The translations under genes and the position numbers were made by a program. Positions 19,637-30,179 of a stretch of 64,000 nucleotides of DNA are shown here, piece after piece. Within the stretch, counting starts at the first letter, position 1. Every line of letters begins with the position of its first letter. Origin of the DNA: Isoetes taiwanensis (taxonomy: Eukaryota > Streptophyta > Lycopodiopsida > Isoetales > Isoetaceae); the NCBI GenBank assembly GCA_021234155.1, contig JAJEKV010000085.1, positions 2,118,896 through 2,182,895 of the forward strand, given 5' to 3'. The notes under the pieces are model-generated. The model saw only the letters and a program-made list of their open reading frames with translations. It searched no databases and was not told the DNA's origin.

Positions 19637-21050
19637 ATTTTCTGGGCACGGCGTTCGAGGCGCCAGCTCATTATTGCTATTTTCTGGGCACGGCGTTCGA
19701 GGCTGCCCATTATCGCCAACCCTGTTTGGCATTTTCATAGACGAATTGGAAGAATGGCTCAAAGATCAATCATTACAGGGCACACAAATAGGTAACTGTC
19801 TTATTCAGTTGTTGTTATACGCAGATGATATCGTATTGCTAGCCAACAAAAAGCAAGTATTACAGAAACATCTACACGGGCTGGAATTATTCTGCATTGC
19901 AAAGGGGATGAAGGTAAATATAGATAAGTCCAAAATTATGGTTTTTGGTACAAGGGAGAGACCAGATTTCTTATATCAGGGTCAAGCTCTTGAAACAGTA
20001 GAATGCTACAAATATTTGGGCATTGATTTTGCTTCAAATTACAGCTGGAAAGATTGTGTGAAAAGAAGAGTCACAGGAGGAAAATCAGCCTTATACAGCA
20101 TGCTAACAAGATGTAATAAAGCTGCATTAATTGATTGGGAGCTGAAAAAAACGCTTTTCAAGACTCTTGTGCAAACGGTGTTGTTATATGGTACACCAGT
20201 ATGGGGACCTGGATGTCCGGCTAAGCTATGGAGCCAAGTAGAATCCGTGCAAAAAATGTTTATACGAGAAGAGCTTGGGATCAAAGCTCAAACTCCGTAT
20301 GCAATAATGCTAGCAGAAGTTGGGTTGCTACCTCTCGAGCTTGAAGCTCTTTATCAAACTGTAAACTTTATGAACAGGCTACAAGAACAAGAGTCAATCC
20401 GAATCTCCTATCAAGCTATGGCAAATTCAGAACAAGGGTGGCTCAGAGATTTCTGGAATTGGGCAAAAAAATGGGGATTATCGGAAGCAAACTGGCCTAA
20501 TGATAAAAACGAAGCTAGAACCTTATTGGAAAAGCTTGCAGTGGATAGTTTATGGGCTGCCCCGGGCAGCAAAATGTCTTATTACAGAAATACAGTTAAT
20601 GATATGAGAGAGTACAAGAGCCAAGCTTATCTATGCTCAGATATTCCAAAGGCATATAAACGAGTAATGGCTAGATACCAAACCAGCTCTCATCGGCTAG
20701 AGATTGAAGTAGGCAGATGGTTTAACATTCCCATGGAAGACAGGAAATGTAAGATATGTGGCGCTGGAGACGTGGAGGATGAAGCCCACATCTTTTTGCA
20801 CTGCACAGCATATGAGCATATAAGGGAGGAGTTCGAGGTACACATAGACAGTTTTTATACATTGTTAAATCTGGAACCATTCTTTGTAGGAGAGTATATG
20901 AACAGGGTGGATACACACCGTACATTTTTGTTAAAGTTGTGAATATTTGCTCCATGGCCTTTCAAGGTCCTAAGTGAGCACTAGACATTTAAATAAATAA
21001 ATAAATTTAAATAAATAAATAAATATTTATTTATTTAATTATTTCTCTTT
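19637..21050 (+). mobile_element. 5'-truncated LINE inside element B
   Basis: Plus-strand non-LTR element: RT-domain ORF, short 3' UTR, and a taaa-type tail (20985-21040: repeated taaataaataaa). The left end holds a 25-base sequence present twice (19637-19661 and 19679-19703, period 42), so the true junction is unclear. I could not find a convincing target-site duplication. It separates the H3-fusion and H2A-like genes. Confidence 0.8.
19680..20942 (+). CDS. LINE ORF2 C-terminal half: reverse transcriptase and C-terminal zinc knuckle
   Basis: Enters at RT block 4 (RGCPLSPTLFGIFIDELEEW), then LLLYADDIVLLANKK (catalytic YADD), KSKIMVFG and YKYLGIDF, the thumb, and a C-terminal CKICGAGDVEDEAHIFLHC cysteine/histidine knuckle. 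About 420 codons fully open to the TGA at 20942, so a young insertion. The endonuclease and RT N-terminus are missing: 5' truncation, usual for LINEs. Any ATG upstream is fortuitous. Confidence 0.9.
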   Translation, partial: FSGHGVRGCPLSPTLFGIFIDELEEWLKDQSLQGTQIGNCLIQLLLYADDIVLLANKKQVLQKHLHGLELFCIAKGMKVNIDKSKIMVFGTRERPDFLYQGQALETVECYKYLGIDFASNYSWKDCVKRRVTGGKSALYSMLTRCNKAALIDWELKKTLFKTLVQTVLLYGTPVWGPGCPAKLWSQVESVQKMFIREELGIKAQTPYAIMLAEVGLLPLELEALYQTVNFMNRLQEQESIRISYQAMANSEQGWLRDFWNWAKKWGLSEANWPNDKNEARTLLEKLAVDSLWAAPGSKMSYYRNTVNDMREYKSQAYLCSDIPKAYKRVMARYQTSSHRLEIEVGRWFNIPMEDRKCKICGAGDVEDEAHIFLHCTAYEHIREEFEVHIDSFYTLLNLEPFFVGEYMNRVDTHRTFLLKL

Positions 21051-21165
21051 TTTTTCTGATATGCGTACATAAAGAAAGAAAATCATACGATGACTAATAA
21101 GTCAAAACAAGATTTGTATTAATATATACCAAATTACATAGATACAAAAATGTTGTTTTACATAA
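21051..21165. other. 3' flank of the H3-fusion gene
   Basis: Short AT-rich stretch between the LINE tail and the H3-fusion stop codon. No plant histone hairpin or clear terminator recognised. Confidence 0.3.
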
Positions 21166-22521
21166 TCATGGCCGTTCCCCACGGATCCGGCGTGCTAGCT
21201 GAAGGTCCTTTGTCATGATCATCACTCGCTTGGCATGAATTGCACATAGATTTGCATCGCCAAAGAGGGCCACCAAATAGGCCTCGGCTGCCTCCTGGAG
21301 TGCTAAAATGGCATGAGTCTGAAACCGGAGATCTGTTTTAAATTCCTGAGCAATCTCTCGGACCAGACGCTGGAAAGGAAGTTTCCGTAGCAGAAACTCG
21401 GTGGATTTCTGGTACTTCCTTATTTCCCTAAGTGCCACGGTGCCAGGCTTGTAATGATGCCTCCTCTTAGGCTGGGGTGGAGCTCCGGGAATAGTTTTCC
21501 CGGCTGTCCTCGGATGCCGGGCCTTTCGGATGATTTCATCTTGCCAGTTGTCCCCTGCAGCCTTAGCGATACTACCCCCAGCCTTGAGCTGATCCTTATA
21601 TTGGGCATCCGACTTACGGGGCGTCTTCTTCAGTCTTCGGCGAGGCATAGGAACATCCGGAGGTGGCGGATCTTGCCGGTGTCGTTCTTCCGCTTCTTTC
21701 CTCAGGCGCTCCTTTACTGCCTCTGTTACCTCGTCCGCCCTCTGCTCGGCTTCCTCTTGCATTCTTTTTTCGTTCTGCTCCTGTTCTAGCTGCTGCGCTT
21801 GGAGGGCATCTTCGCAAAGCTTAGCAGCCTCCTCAAGTATTTGAATTGCCCTGTGTGATTGCGCCAGGAGTGCGGCCTGCTCCTCCGCTCGCTTCTCCCT
21901 GGCTATTCGAATATCCGTTCTTCTTTTAAGCTCCAGGAAGTAGCGTGGAGGGTTGGCCTGCATGTCCCGCTCGACAGCCCGCTGGAATTGATCTGTGAAG
22001 AATGGGGGTGTTCCAGCTTCCCAGATGATGCGATTAGTCTCCTCTTCATATGAAAAAGCTGGAAGGATGTAGGATCCCCCATCAAAGAGGCACATCCCAT
22101 TCCCAAGGTAGCGGTACCCTGAAGCTGGGTCATCGGTAGCAAGCCATTGCAGGTCCGCCGCTTGTGCCATTTGCAGGATGTTTTGGGCCTGCGTTTGTAT
22201 GGCCTCGGCCTCAGCTTGTTCGTTCCCTTCCGGTGGAAAGTATCGTGTATATTTCTGGACACCATCTTTCTGCTCAACTACGATGTACGTTTCTTGGATG
22301 GCGTTAAGCTTGTACACGAAGCGCTCGTTATAGCAAAAGAGCGGAAATGGTATCCTAACTCCTTCATAGAAGCGTTTGACAAAGTACTCCAGTAGCTCCT
22401 CAGTTTTAGCCTCCTCTTCTGGCGATGGGTTTGAGTGTGGCAACAGTTGGGCCATTAGAGACTCTATGGGAGTTTGAGAATGACGAGGCTTGCGCTTGTA
22501 TACCTGCTTGACTTCCTCCAT
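21166..22521 (-). CDS. Fusion protein: novel N-terminal domain, coiled coil and C-terminal histone H3, in element B
   Basis: 451 codons, uninterrupted. Residues 1-195: globular region I do not recognise ([28 protein letters not shown]). About 196-285: charged helix/coiled coil rich in E, A, R and Q. 286-357: proline-rich then basic H3-tail-like linker with KTPRKS, resembling QTARKS around H3 K9, and [10 protein letters not shown] before the core. 358-451: H3 fold with [55 protein letters not shown] and [10 protein letters not shown], ending exactly where H3 ends. HAIL after QT resembles HAVL of plant H3.3. Loop 1 is not lengthened, so it is not CENH3. Start ATG chosen because MEEVK follows a stop-containing leader. 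It should enter nucleosomes with H4 or bind chromatin; the fused N-terminus may add a retroelement-specific function. Confidence 0.92.
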   Translation of the reverse strand: MEEVKQVYKRKPRHSQTPIESLMAQLLPHSNPSPEEEAKTEELLEYFVKRFYEGVRIPFPLFCYNERFVYKLNAIQETYIVVEQKDGVQKYTRYFPPEGNEQAEAEAIQTQAQNILQMAQAADLQWLATDDPASGYRYLGNGMCLFDGGSYILPAFSYEEETNRIIWEAGTPPFFTDQFQRAVERDMQANPPRYFLELKRRTDIRIAREKRAEEQAALLAQSHRAIQILEEAAKLCEDALQAQQLEQEQNEKRMQEEAEQRADEVTEAVKERLRKEAEERHRQDPPPPDVPMPRRRLKKTPRKSDAQYKDQLKAGGSIAKAAGDNWQDEIIRKARHPRTAGKTIPGAPPQPKRRHHYKPGTVALREIRKYQKSTEFLLRKLPFQRLVREIAQEFKTDLRFQTHAILALQEAAEAYLVALFGDANLCAIHAKRVMIMTKDLQLARRIRGERP

Positions 22522-23082
22522 CTTGAATAAGTGGGCGATGGGTGGGCGCTTGGGAGAGAAAGGTAAGGGACGAGGTCTGGCTATGGCGGAGAGAAGCTTC
22601 CAGTTCCGGCGGCTATGGCGGCTAGGCGGAGCTCAAGAGAGCACTAGGCGTTAGGAAAAATGAAGGGAAAAGTTACCCTTAACTAAATCTGAAATTTTAA
22701 CCCTAAATTTTTTTTAAAAGAAAAAGTGGCGGAACGCGCTTTTCGAGGTGGCGGGCACCCCCTACCTCGACGTCGCTACGGCCGCTAGAACGCCCCGGTG
22801 CCCCCGCCGCACTTAGGGTTAGGGTTTTTTTTTTTTTTAAGGTGGCGGGCACCCCTACCTCGTCGCCACCGCCGCCCGGCAACACCGGTACCCCCCGCCA
22901 CTTAGGGTTAGGGTTTCGCACCGGGTACACTTCTCTTAATTACACTTAAACCACATTAAGTCAATCATGACGACATCTACTACACCACCCAAATCTCATA
23001 CTACTCCAAAAATCCTCACTCACTAGCTAACGATCTAACGAAGTTAGTATGTGGCGGTCAATAGTTTGGCTTCCCGAACCAT
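22522..23082 (-). promoter_or_regulatory. Leader/promoter region of the H3-fusion gene in element B
   Basis: Between primer site and ATG. Contains AACCCTAA (22699-22706) and the two GC-rich units with TTAGGGTTAGGG (22747-22916). 22522-22680 is a pyrimidine-rich 5' UTR on the minus strand. No ORF with recognisable product; the 22703-22930 ORF is over the repeat and not a gene. Confidence 0.45.
22747..22916 (-). repeat. Two tandem GC-rich units, each ending in telomere-like sequence
   Basis: Units at 22747-22829 and 22841-22916 share ggtggcgggcacccc, ctacctcg, a ccccgcc-acttagggttagggttt end, and diverged middles. Each ends with TTAGGGTTAGGG, close to the plant telomere repeat TTTAGGG and to telo-box promoter motifs. 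A T-run separates them. Confidence 0.7.
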
Positions 23083-23093
23083 GCTCGATACCA
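23083..23093 (-). other. Element B primer-binding site, initiator tRNA-Met type
   Basis: One base inside the LTR the minus strand reads TGGTATCGAGC, close to the common plant PBS TGGTATCAGAGC, with one base missing. It fixes the direction of element B and shows that the DNA from here to gag is internal sequence. Confidence 0.65.
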
Positions 23094-23094
23094 T

Positions 23095-24733
23095 TGTGAC
23101 GCCTCCGAATATATATATGACCCCGTGGATACATGCGAGGACTTTCCCTCCCATGGCGACCATCTACTCACATGGCGGCTCCTCCCGTCTAACCCGGCCA
23201 TCTATGGAGAGATGCCCGAGTGAAGGACACGGAGGTGTCATTCGCCCACGCCTTCAGTGGGACTCCTAAGTCGCGGAAGCGTGAATACATGTTAGCACAC
23301 AGCACGAATATATATATAAATAACCACCACGAAGGGTGGAACATCCATCCAAATACCAACGGCAAAGAATATGCATCTGATCCTAAGGAAAACACCCCAA
23401 ACCCCGTGTTCTACCCGTTTTGCACTCACGTGCAGATAGACCGACGCTCGGCCTCAAGAGATCAGCGGATAGAGGTATAACCCGGCGCGCTGCCCGCATA
23501 GAACATCGGGCTAGGGTTGTCCACTCCATCCCAGCCCCGCGGCAATACTTTTGCGCGATGAGTCGAATCATGCTATGGCGTCCACTATAGCCTTCCGGAT
23601 ACGCAGACTTAAGGTATCACCCTTCGAGCCTACTACGGGGGTTCATGAAGCCCCGTCCCCGATGAGGCAGGTCGGGAAGCGCCCCTTCCGTGATCACACG
23701 TGGGTTCCATGGGTGGACTAGGAGAATACGTGTCGCATCGGTGACCCCCGCATCCGCACAGGCCTTACTACCTAAATCTACTCAGTACAGATGCCCCATG
23801 CGGGTCATACCCCCTCAGCATTCGTGGAGTGTCGGACCCATACCCTCCCCGGATCGCGCCTTAGCTCACCGGGCCGGGCTATTAGGCCTAGTCCAGCGTA
23901 GGAGTCTCGAGCCTTTTATGTTCGTGCAAGACCCCACCCCCACTTCATCATGTCCCCTTGTTTGGTGCTAAGTCACCTCCATAGCATCCACGACTCGGTG
24001 GTCTCTTGTACACAGTCATAACTAATGGGATAATACTGTGGCTCTATCTAGGGCGCACTACAATACATGGGCTCAAAGGTCTCTATCCCCCCAAATTCCC
24101 CATTTCAAGAGTAATACTATGCAAAGAACTATCAATCCATCTTTTAAGAGCAAGACCGAGCAGAAATAAAGAGAACTCACCTTTACAATCAAGGGTTAGT
24201 TCCTACAAGTAAAACATAGAGAGAACAGAGAAACAAACACAACCAAGGTGCCCAACAGGCCACCCTAGAATTCTCAAGCCACACTAGCCACCCACTGAAG
24301 TTCTACTGGACCCGTTATCATTTGGTGCTTCCATCTTCCTGGGTCTTGGTGCTCAGCTTCAGCTACACAGGTACAAGTGCTTGGTATGGTGGCGCCGGCT
24401 TGCGGGTAGGGTAGCCTTCACGCCTCCTTTTGGACGAATTTTGGGAGTCAATTAGGGATAGGGATCGGGTTGACAGCCACTTGGAAGTCCCCATGTCGGC
24501 CAATTTATTTAGCCAACTGGCGCCTTCCCAAAGCATTAATTAACCTAATTAATCCATTTAAACCTTAATTCCCTAAATTATAGGTTATTATCTTTAATGA
24601 TTAAATTAGCATAGCTAATTTAATCCCTTTTAGGTCAACCCCCTAGGTTACAATACCCCATGGTGGCGTACCTTTGATGGGTGACGTATCGGTATATTTA
24701 TACATATACCGTATAAATACGTGGAACGTCACA
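23095..24733 (-). repeat. Element B 5' LTR (1639 bp)
   Basis: Plus strand runs from TGTGACGCC to GGAACGTCACA, a TG..CA unit with inverted ends (TGTGACG/CGTCACA), next to the primer site. The outer 60 bases hold a palindrome (cggtatatttatacatataccg at about 24690-24711) and a TATA-rich part. A second copy is not in the window, so the call rests on ends plus primer site. Short ORFs inside (23051-24212) have no family features. cttat (24734-24738) would be the target duplication. Confidence 0.65.
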
Positions 24734-24768
24734 CTTATCGTTTACATTTATATGGGAAATGAACTAAC

Positions 24769-25065
24769 TTGCACCCAGTTTTTAATGTGGGAATACTGAA
24801 ACCCTATAAGGGAAGTGAAATTTCTCCTGAGATTTTGCAGAGAATGGAACAATCAGAACCTCCCAATATCAAGGGTGACGAAGAAGTACTGGAACCGGAG
24901 AAAATTTTAACACACCAGGATAAGGAGACTAGGAGTTCTTCCTATCGAAGGTATCTAGTGAAATTTAAATTTCATCCGTCCACTGATGCGGTATGGTATT
25001 CTAAGATTCAATTAAAAGAATACGGTTCCTTGGTGGACGAATACGAAAGAACTTTGCAAGAATAA
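24769..25065 (+). pseudogene. Element C: integrase C-terminus with chromodomain
   Basis: Opens in the middle of a gypsy integrase tail (HPVFNVGILKPYKGS), then EPEKILTHQDKE and YRRYLVKFKFHPSTDAVWYSK, a chromodomain where the usual YLVKWKGY-P---TWE is recognisable but one aromatic is F and another is changed. The upstream pol is missing because element B lies there. Plus strand, opposite to elements A, B and D. Confidence 0.8.
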
Positions 25066-25587
25066 TGAGCAAAGTTCAAGACCTTCAAACTTTATATTTG
25101 GAATTCCTTATTATTTAAAAAAAATTGCAATTGCTTTGTTGAAAAAATATCTAGATATTGATATGCATAAAATTGCTAAATTCTTTACTAACGATTGTAA
25201 AGATATTAAGTCCTCTAACTGACTTGAGGCCACCCCTAGCTGAAAAGGGGACGAAAGCCCTCTAATGGAATTGAGGCCATTTCTAACTGATCTGAAATGA
25301 GAAATCTATGACCTCTAAAGGAACTGAGGCTATAGAGTTGAATATCCTTAAAAGAAATAGGATAAACGATTCTTTTTCCCTCGAGGTTAACGCGGACGTT
25401 TATCCTCAGGAAGGGAAGGATTGTTACGGCTTAATGCCGGCTTGGGGGAGCGGCTCAGGCAAAAATGCAGTTGGAGTTAGAGTTTCAAAGGCTAGTAAAT
25501 AATTCATAAAGGATAGTTTATTTCTTTTAGCATAACATTAGATGGGTAGATTAATGATTTAAAAACCAATGGTTCAATAAAAAGCTA
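25066..25587 (+). other. Element C 3' region
   Basis: Non-coding tail after the chromodomain. Four diverged short repeats of the form ctct-a-ctga--tgaggc-a (about 25213, 25258, 25280 and 25308). No clear polypurine tract. Confidence 0.35.
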
Positions 25588-26087
25588 AATGTTGGCGTGG
25601 GATAATCCGGGTCGGACCCTTCAAAAAAAATAGCTTGTCTCAGATCGAGCTTCCCGATCTAGAGGAAAAGGGCCGATTCGCCCAGGAAAAAGATTGAAAT
25701 CTAGATATTTCTGGCCAAATCATTGCTATTTAGGATTTCTGACCTTTCTGATAGATATTTAGGTTCTAAAAGGCTAATTCGTAAATAGGTTCTTTTCGCC
25801 TATAAATGCAACTCGCTTTCCTTTGTTGCGAAATCCCGTTGAGCGCTCTAAGAATCCTTCCGCCTTGGTTATAACCTTGTTCGACAATCTTGCCTTTAGT
25901 TTTTATAGTTCTGATTGCGTTTTGAGAAGCAGGATAATGATTTCTTGATAACAAGCTTGAGCCCGGTTGGGTGGTTAAATCCTTCTAAAGATTGGAGTGA
26001 AGTTTTTCATTAGCTTTTAGTCGTTTGAATTTGTCAAGATTACTTTATTGTATCACATTTCCACATTTTGGATTAAGTACTTGGCAT
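25588..26087 (+). repeat. Possible element C LTR
   Basis: Starts tgttggcgtggg and contains a TATAAAT box (about 25800). It is followed by ttggcatcgttcgcgg, loosely like a primer site. No second copy and no clean CA end, so this is a weak call. Confidence 0.3.
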
Positions 26088-29000
26088 CGTTCGCGGCCAA
26101 TGAGGACATGAGAACGAAAAGCACATGGTGAGTTACTTGCTCTTAAAACTTTCAAAATTTTTTTTGGCTCAAAAAAATCTTTTTTCTAAGAGATGCTTTG
26201 AGCCAAGGATCATGTCAATGGTGCATGTTTGTTACATTCATCACCATCTCCCAGACATCCTTCCAATCATACACGCTCTACAAATGCAGCCCACAATCAC
26301 ATAGATTTTGATAAATCAACAGAAACTTAGTTGTAGAAGCCCGCAATAATACACGCAAAGATCCCAATAGACTCGAAACTTTCCGCATCCATTCACCAAT
26401 ATTTTAATGGTCTATTCAGAAACGGCTTCGCCCCGCGGTCTTTGCCATTTTCTATATGAAATTGAACCAGCCAGCTCTTGGTATCATCGATTACTACAAC
26501 TCATGAGAAACCCGACAGTGTACAATACTTGGTACAATGTTTGGAAATGCTTGCTAGGATGCTTGAGATGCAAAGGCATGATTATATCATTTTGTTAGTG
26601 CCGATCCGAAATAGAGTCGTATGGTCAGTAACTTTAGTTAACTTTGATGGGGTTTGATGGGTGTTTTACACATTAAGAGCATTTTTTTGCTTACGTCCCG
26701 TGTTGGACTAAGATTGAGATGCAGATCAAGGGGTGTGAACACAAGACAACTGTTGAACTCTAAAAACTATCGCCTGTCATGCAAAGAGATAGTTTCCCAC
26801 GGAATTTTTTCAAGCACATATCTTAACAATCTATGAGGACATTTTTTTGAAGTGCATTTCTTTTTGAAAGCACAATCACCCGGGTAAGCACATTGTAATA
26901 GCTATTGGCATGTTCAACATTTGAGCATGTCATGAATAGTCTTGAACCCACAAGAATCTCATGAATTGTCTATGTGTCTTGCAGATGTAGGTAAAGCCTG
27001 AACACTTTGTTTGTTGTTAGCATATTGGAGCATAAACATATTTTGTACATGTGGCAGATATATGGAAAAAATCTCTGCTAGCTGCTGCATACATCTACAG
27101 AGGTCAAGTGATTGTGTTTTTTGCCCCCACTATTCAAGGCTTAGAGGCTTAGAAGGTTGCCTGACCACTTCAAGAAAAGTAAAAGAGACAATTGGTTAAA
27201 TGAACGGAGAAGAAAAGGAAATGAAGCGATCACATAAGGAGATTTGTAGGATCAAATGTTGTGGTTAAATTAAAATTCAAGCAATGTGCAAACTACAGGT
27301 ATAATCTGTTTTAAGAACTGGATTTTGACATTGGCTTCGAAGAGATCATTGCTAGGCAGGGTCTGCGATGCTCTTTTCCGTTTTGATGCAAGAGCATTTA
27401 CTTTTCTGACATTGTTTTGTTGAAGGAAGAAGCTGTTGCCTAGAACATTCACAACATGTTGTTGGAGTAAGGCAGTGTTTTTTATTATGCCAAAGGGAAA
27501 TAAGACCTAGTTAAAACTAAACCTATAGAGTGCAAAATCGTTTTCTTCTTGAGGAAATCTAAGATCACGAGAGAATCATTTTGGGATATAGTGACGTCAC
27601 CAAACAAAAGTAAAAAGCAAAAAAGAAGAAAAAAGAAACACATTGTCAAGATAATACAGCCAGCCATGGACTCTCATGGACTCTAATGAAGGATAAAGGA
27701 AAAAGGAATAAGAATACTGATTGCAAGACAAGTTCTACTATTTGAAAATATTGGGCTTTTATTTTTACCTTTAAATTTGCAAATCAATCATTCAATTTAT
27801 TTTTAACATTCAAAGTCTATATGAAAAAGGTTTGGCGCACATGAGTTAAGGGGACAACGCAAAAAGCTTAAGCCAAGAATGATTAGGAGCAAGGTGGTAT
27901 TAAAGGGAAGATGTGAAAAGTTTAAGTGAAGAATAATTATGTAATTTTGATTACCATCCATGTTCAAGATGTTTTCTGCTACTCCTTGATGCAAAACAGA
28001 TGGCAATAGTGCGGGTTCAACTCCTGCATGTTCTTTTGCATCTCAAGGATGTCCAGAATTGAGATCTATTCAACTTAGCACAAAACTTCTTTTGCAGCGG
28101 GTTAGAGAAAAGAAATGTTTGCGGCGGCCGCAAGGCCGTCGCGATAAATTTCTTGTAGGGATTATTGTTTATGCACTAGTGCGGTAAACGTTTTCCATAT
28201 TGCATGTTGTAGGGATTATTGTTTATGCAATAGTGCCGTGACAACTTTATTGGCAATCGATGCTATGGGAACTATACAATATGGAGTGGTCCTAGGGTCC
28301 CCATGATATTGCAACGCAGGGAGTTTGCAAAAGATAGCTTGATTTTTTCTAAAGAGCCAAAGACCAAGTGGCAAGGGTCTTCAAAGGACTTTATTAATCA
28401 CTCTCAAACACTACATGATACAATGCTGAGACATGAATAAAACCCTAGTTAAATAGACTTAACTAAGCAAAGCCACCCGTCTAAGCATGATAACATAATG
28501 CAAGAAAAATTATTTTCTTCTCACAACAAAGAGAAGAATAATCTTCAATGCAGATAAACTACTTATATCTTCAATGCAGATAAACTTAACTAAGTCGAAC
28601 TTCCACATCCATAGAATCACTAAGAGCAGATGCACTTATCTTCTGGTGTCTGAATGTCACTGGATCATGTAGAGGGACATCCACTATAACAATAGTAGTA
28701 GATACTGGAGCTACCGGGTGAATCAGAGGAGCTGAACTATTCTTGTTGTGTGCAGCTCTTTATACGCGAGAAAGACCATCCTTCTTCCAGAACTTCCTGT
28801 TTGTGAGCAATATCTTGAAGGTGAGAATGTTGCTCACAATGACATAATCTGAGAGGCAGATGCACTACAAGGAAGTGGTGGGCGCAGATACTAGTAAATT
28901 AACTGGTGCAGAAGGAGACACATCAGAAGATAACAGGACATGCAACTGAAGAAGATGCTATTTGACATGGTGTTGAAGCAATTGGGGAGGCAGATATAGG

Positions 29001-29690
29001 AGTCTGCCTAAATCTATAAGTAGCAAAAGCTTCAACACTGAGAAACATCTTGGCAAGCTCTAGCCCGTCAAGCAGATGTAGTTTGCATCTGAAGAAAAGA
29101 GGACCGCTCTTAATCACTACTGACTGAGGAATAGAAACACAAGTGGGAAGAGATATGCAGATTTGAGGACCATGAACACAAATGGGCAAGATGCATACCC
29201 AATCCATTTGCAATAGCAGTCATAAAATCAAGAATTTGCAATTCAAGTGGAAAATCTTCCAATGCAAGCTAGCAAAACATGCGCAATGCACCAGACTCCC
29301 TCAAGGACGATAATCATCTCCATCAAAGTGATGATAATTATAAATTCCTATGAAAATGGTAGAACTATGACTTGATAATGTTCTGAAAGGAGCTTCTCTA
29401 TGATTTTGGTATTGATGGGCCAAAAGAAGGAGGTGTCTGTTTTGTTGTGGAATGTTTCTAAGGTCCTAGGTTAGACGTTTCTTATATGCATATGCTTTTC
29501 TATATTTGGTCTGAGGCTTAGGTATAGTTATTTTTTTATTCGACATAGGCAACGTGGCAATGCTTCATACTGGCAGCCGCAGGACTAATGTTCCAAAGAA
29601 AACGGGCCTGATGTTCCAAAAAAAATATCGACATCTAATTTTGCAAGATAAAGCTGGCCTGATGGACTACAGATCCGGCCCTTGTTTTCT
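26088..29690. other. No gene recognised
   Basis: AT-rich. Short ORFs lack family motifs and codon bias. Near 28720-28610 on the minus strand a coding-like frame (TIVIVDVPLHDPVTFRH) ends in a stop; 29213-28923 minus is another 96-codon frame. Both may be relics of unidentified genes or elements. Confidence 0.3.
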
Positions 29691-29699
29691 GTGAATTGT

Positions 29700-30110
29700 A
29701 GTCCCTGTTTTGGGTTTTATAGGCAGATCCAGCGTTGTTGGACTGTATTTCGATCATTGGCGAGCTTTAGAAGCTCTGTTTCAGATTGTGCAGCACAAAT
29801 TTGGCGTTTTGAATCGAATTGGGTGCTTGATGTGGAATCATTCTTAGATTCATTGAAGCATTAATGTCGTATGGATATAAATGCATGCTGAGCCGAATTG
29901 GGCTGTTGGAGACGTGTTGCAGAGGTTCTAGAGGTTCAGAAGCGGATGAACACCAGCTTATGCTCTGATTGCAAAAATCTTTTCTTCCTTTTGCAATGGT
30001 CCGTAGTTCTGTATTTTCCATTCTCGTATATATTCTTATACATAATACGTATGCAGAGGAGCGCTCTAGTATAAGGGGGTGTGACATGTATATTCCTCGA
30101 CCCCAGATGT
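29700..30110 (-). mobile_element. Possible short-LTR (TRIM-like or Copia) fragment
   Basis: Minus strand: TGTCACACCCCC (about 30094) starts a short AT-rich unit, then GCAATCAGAGCATAAGCTGG (about 29973-29955), which resembles a Copia/TRIM primer site (TGGTATCAGAGC) plus leader, then a coding-like frame. No second LTR found. A run of about 24 A lies at 30151-30175. Confidence 0.3.
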
Positions 30111-30179
30111 GACAAATTATTAGAAATATGCCAAAGATCCAATGAACCCACAAAAAAAAAAAAAAAAAAAAAAAAAGTA

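Larger units (their letters stand above)
13962..24733 (-). mobile_element. Element B: Ty3/gypsy retrotransposon carrying histone-fold genes between primer site and gag
   Basis: Visible parts in order on the minus strand: 5' LTR (23095-24733), primer site, H3-fusion gene, H2A-like gene, possible H4-like gene, gag, protease, RT and RNase H. It is cut at 13961 by element D; integrase and 3' LTR should lie left of the window. No second LTR end or tRNA primer site is visible between the histone genes and gag, so they appear to share one element. A LINE is inserted between the H3 and H2A genes. The gag-pol part is frame-broken while the H3 gene is fully open. Confidence 0.7.

Noticed and set aside
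21166-21450. H3 part as centromeric CENH3
   Set aside because: CENH3 has a longer loop 1 and a divergent alphaN and C-terminus. Here KTDLRFQ and RRIRGER are canonical.
21166-22521. H3 fusion as an ordinary host histone pseudogene insertion
   Set aside because: The whole 451-codon frame including the fused N-terminus is open, on the element strand, between primer site and gag, and next to an H2A-like gene. Not excluded, but less simple.
22803-22916. True telomere or interstitial telomere array
   Set aside because: Only two repeats of TTAGGG per unit, inside a GC-rich duplicated unit; better seen as telo-box-like motifs.
23051-24212. Several 60-90-codon ORFs
   Set aside because: They lie in the LTR of element B, have no family motifs and no supporting context.
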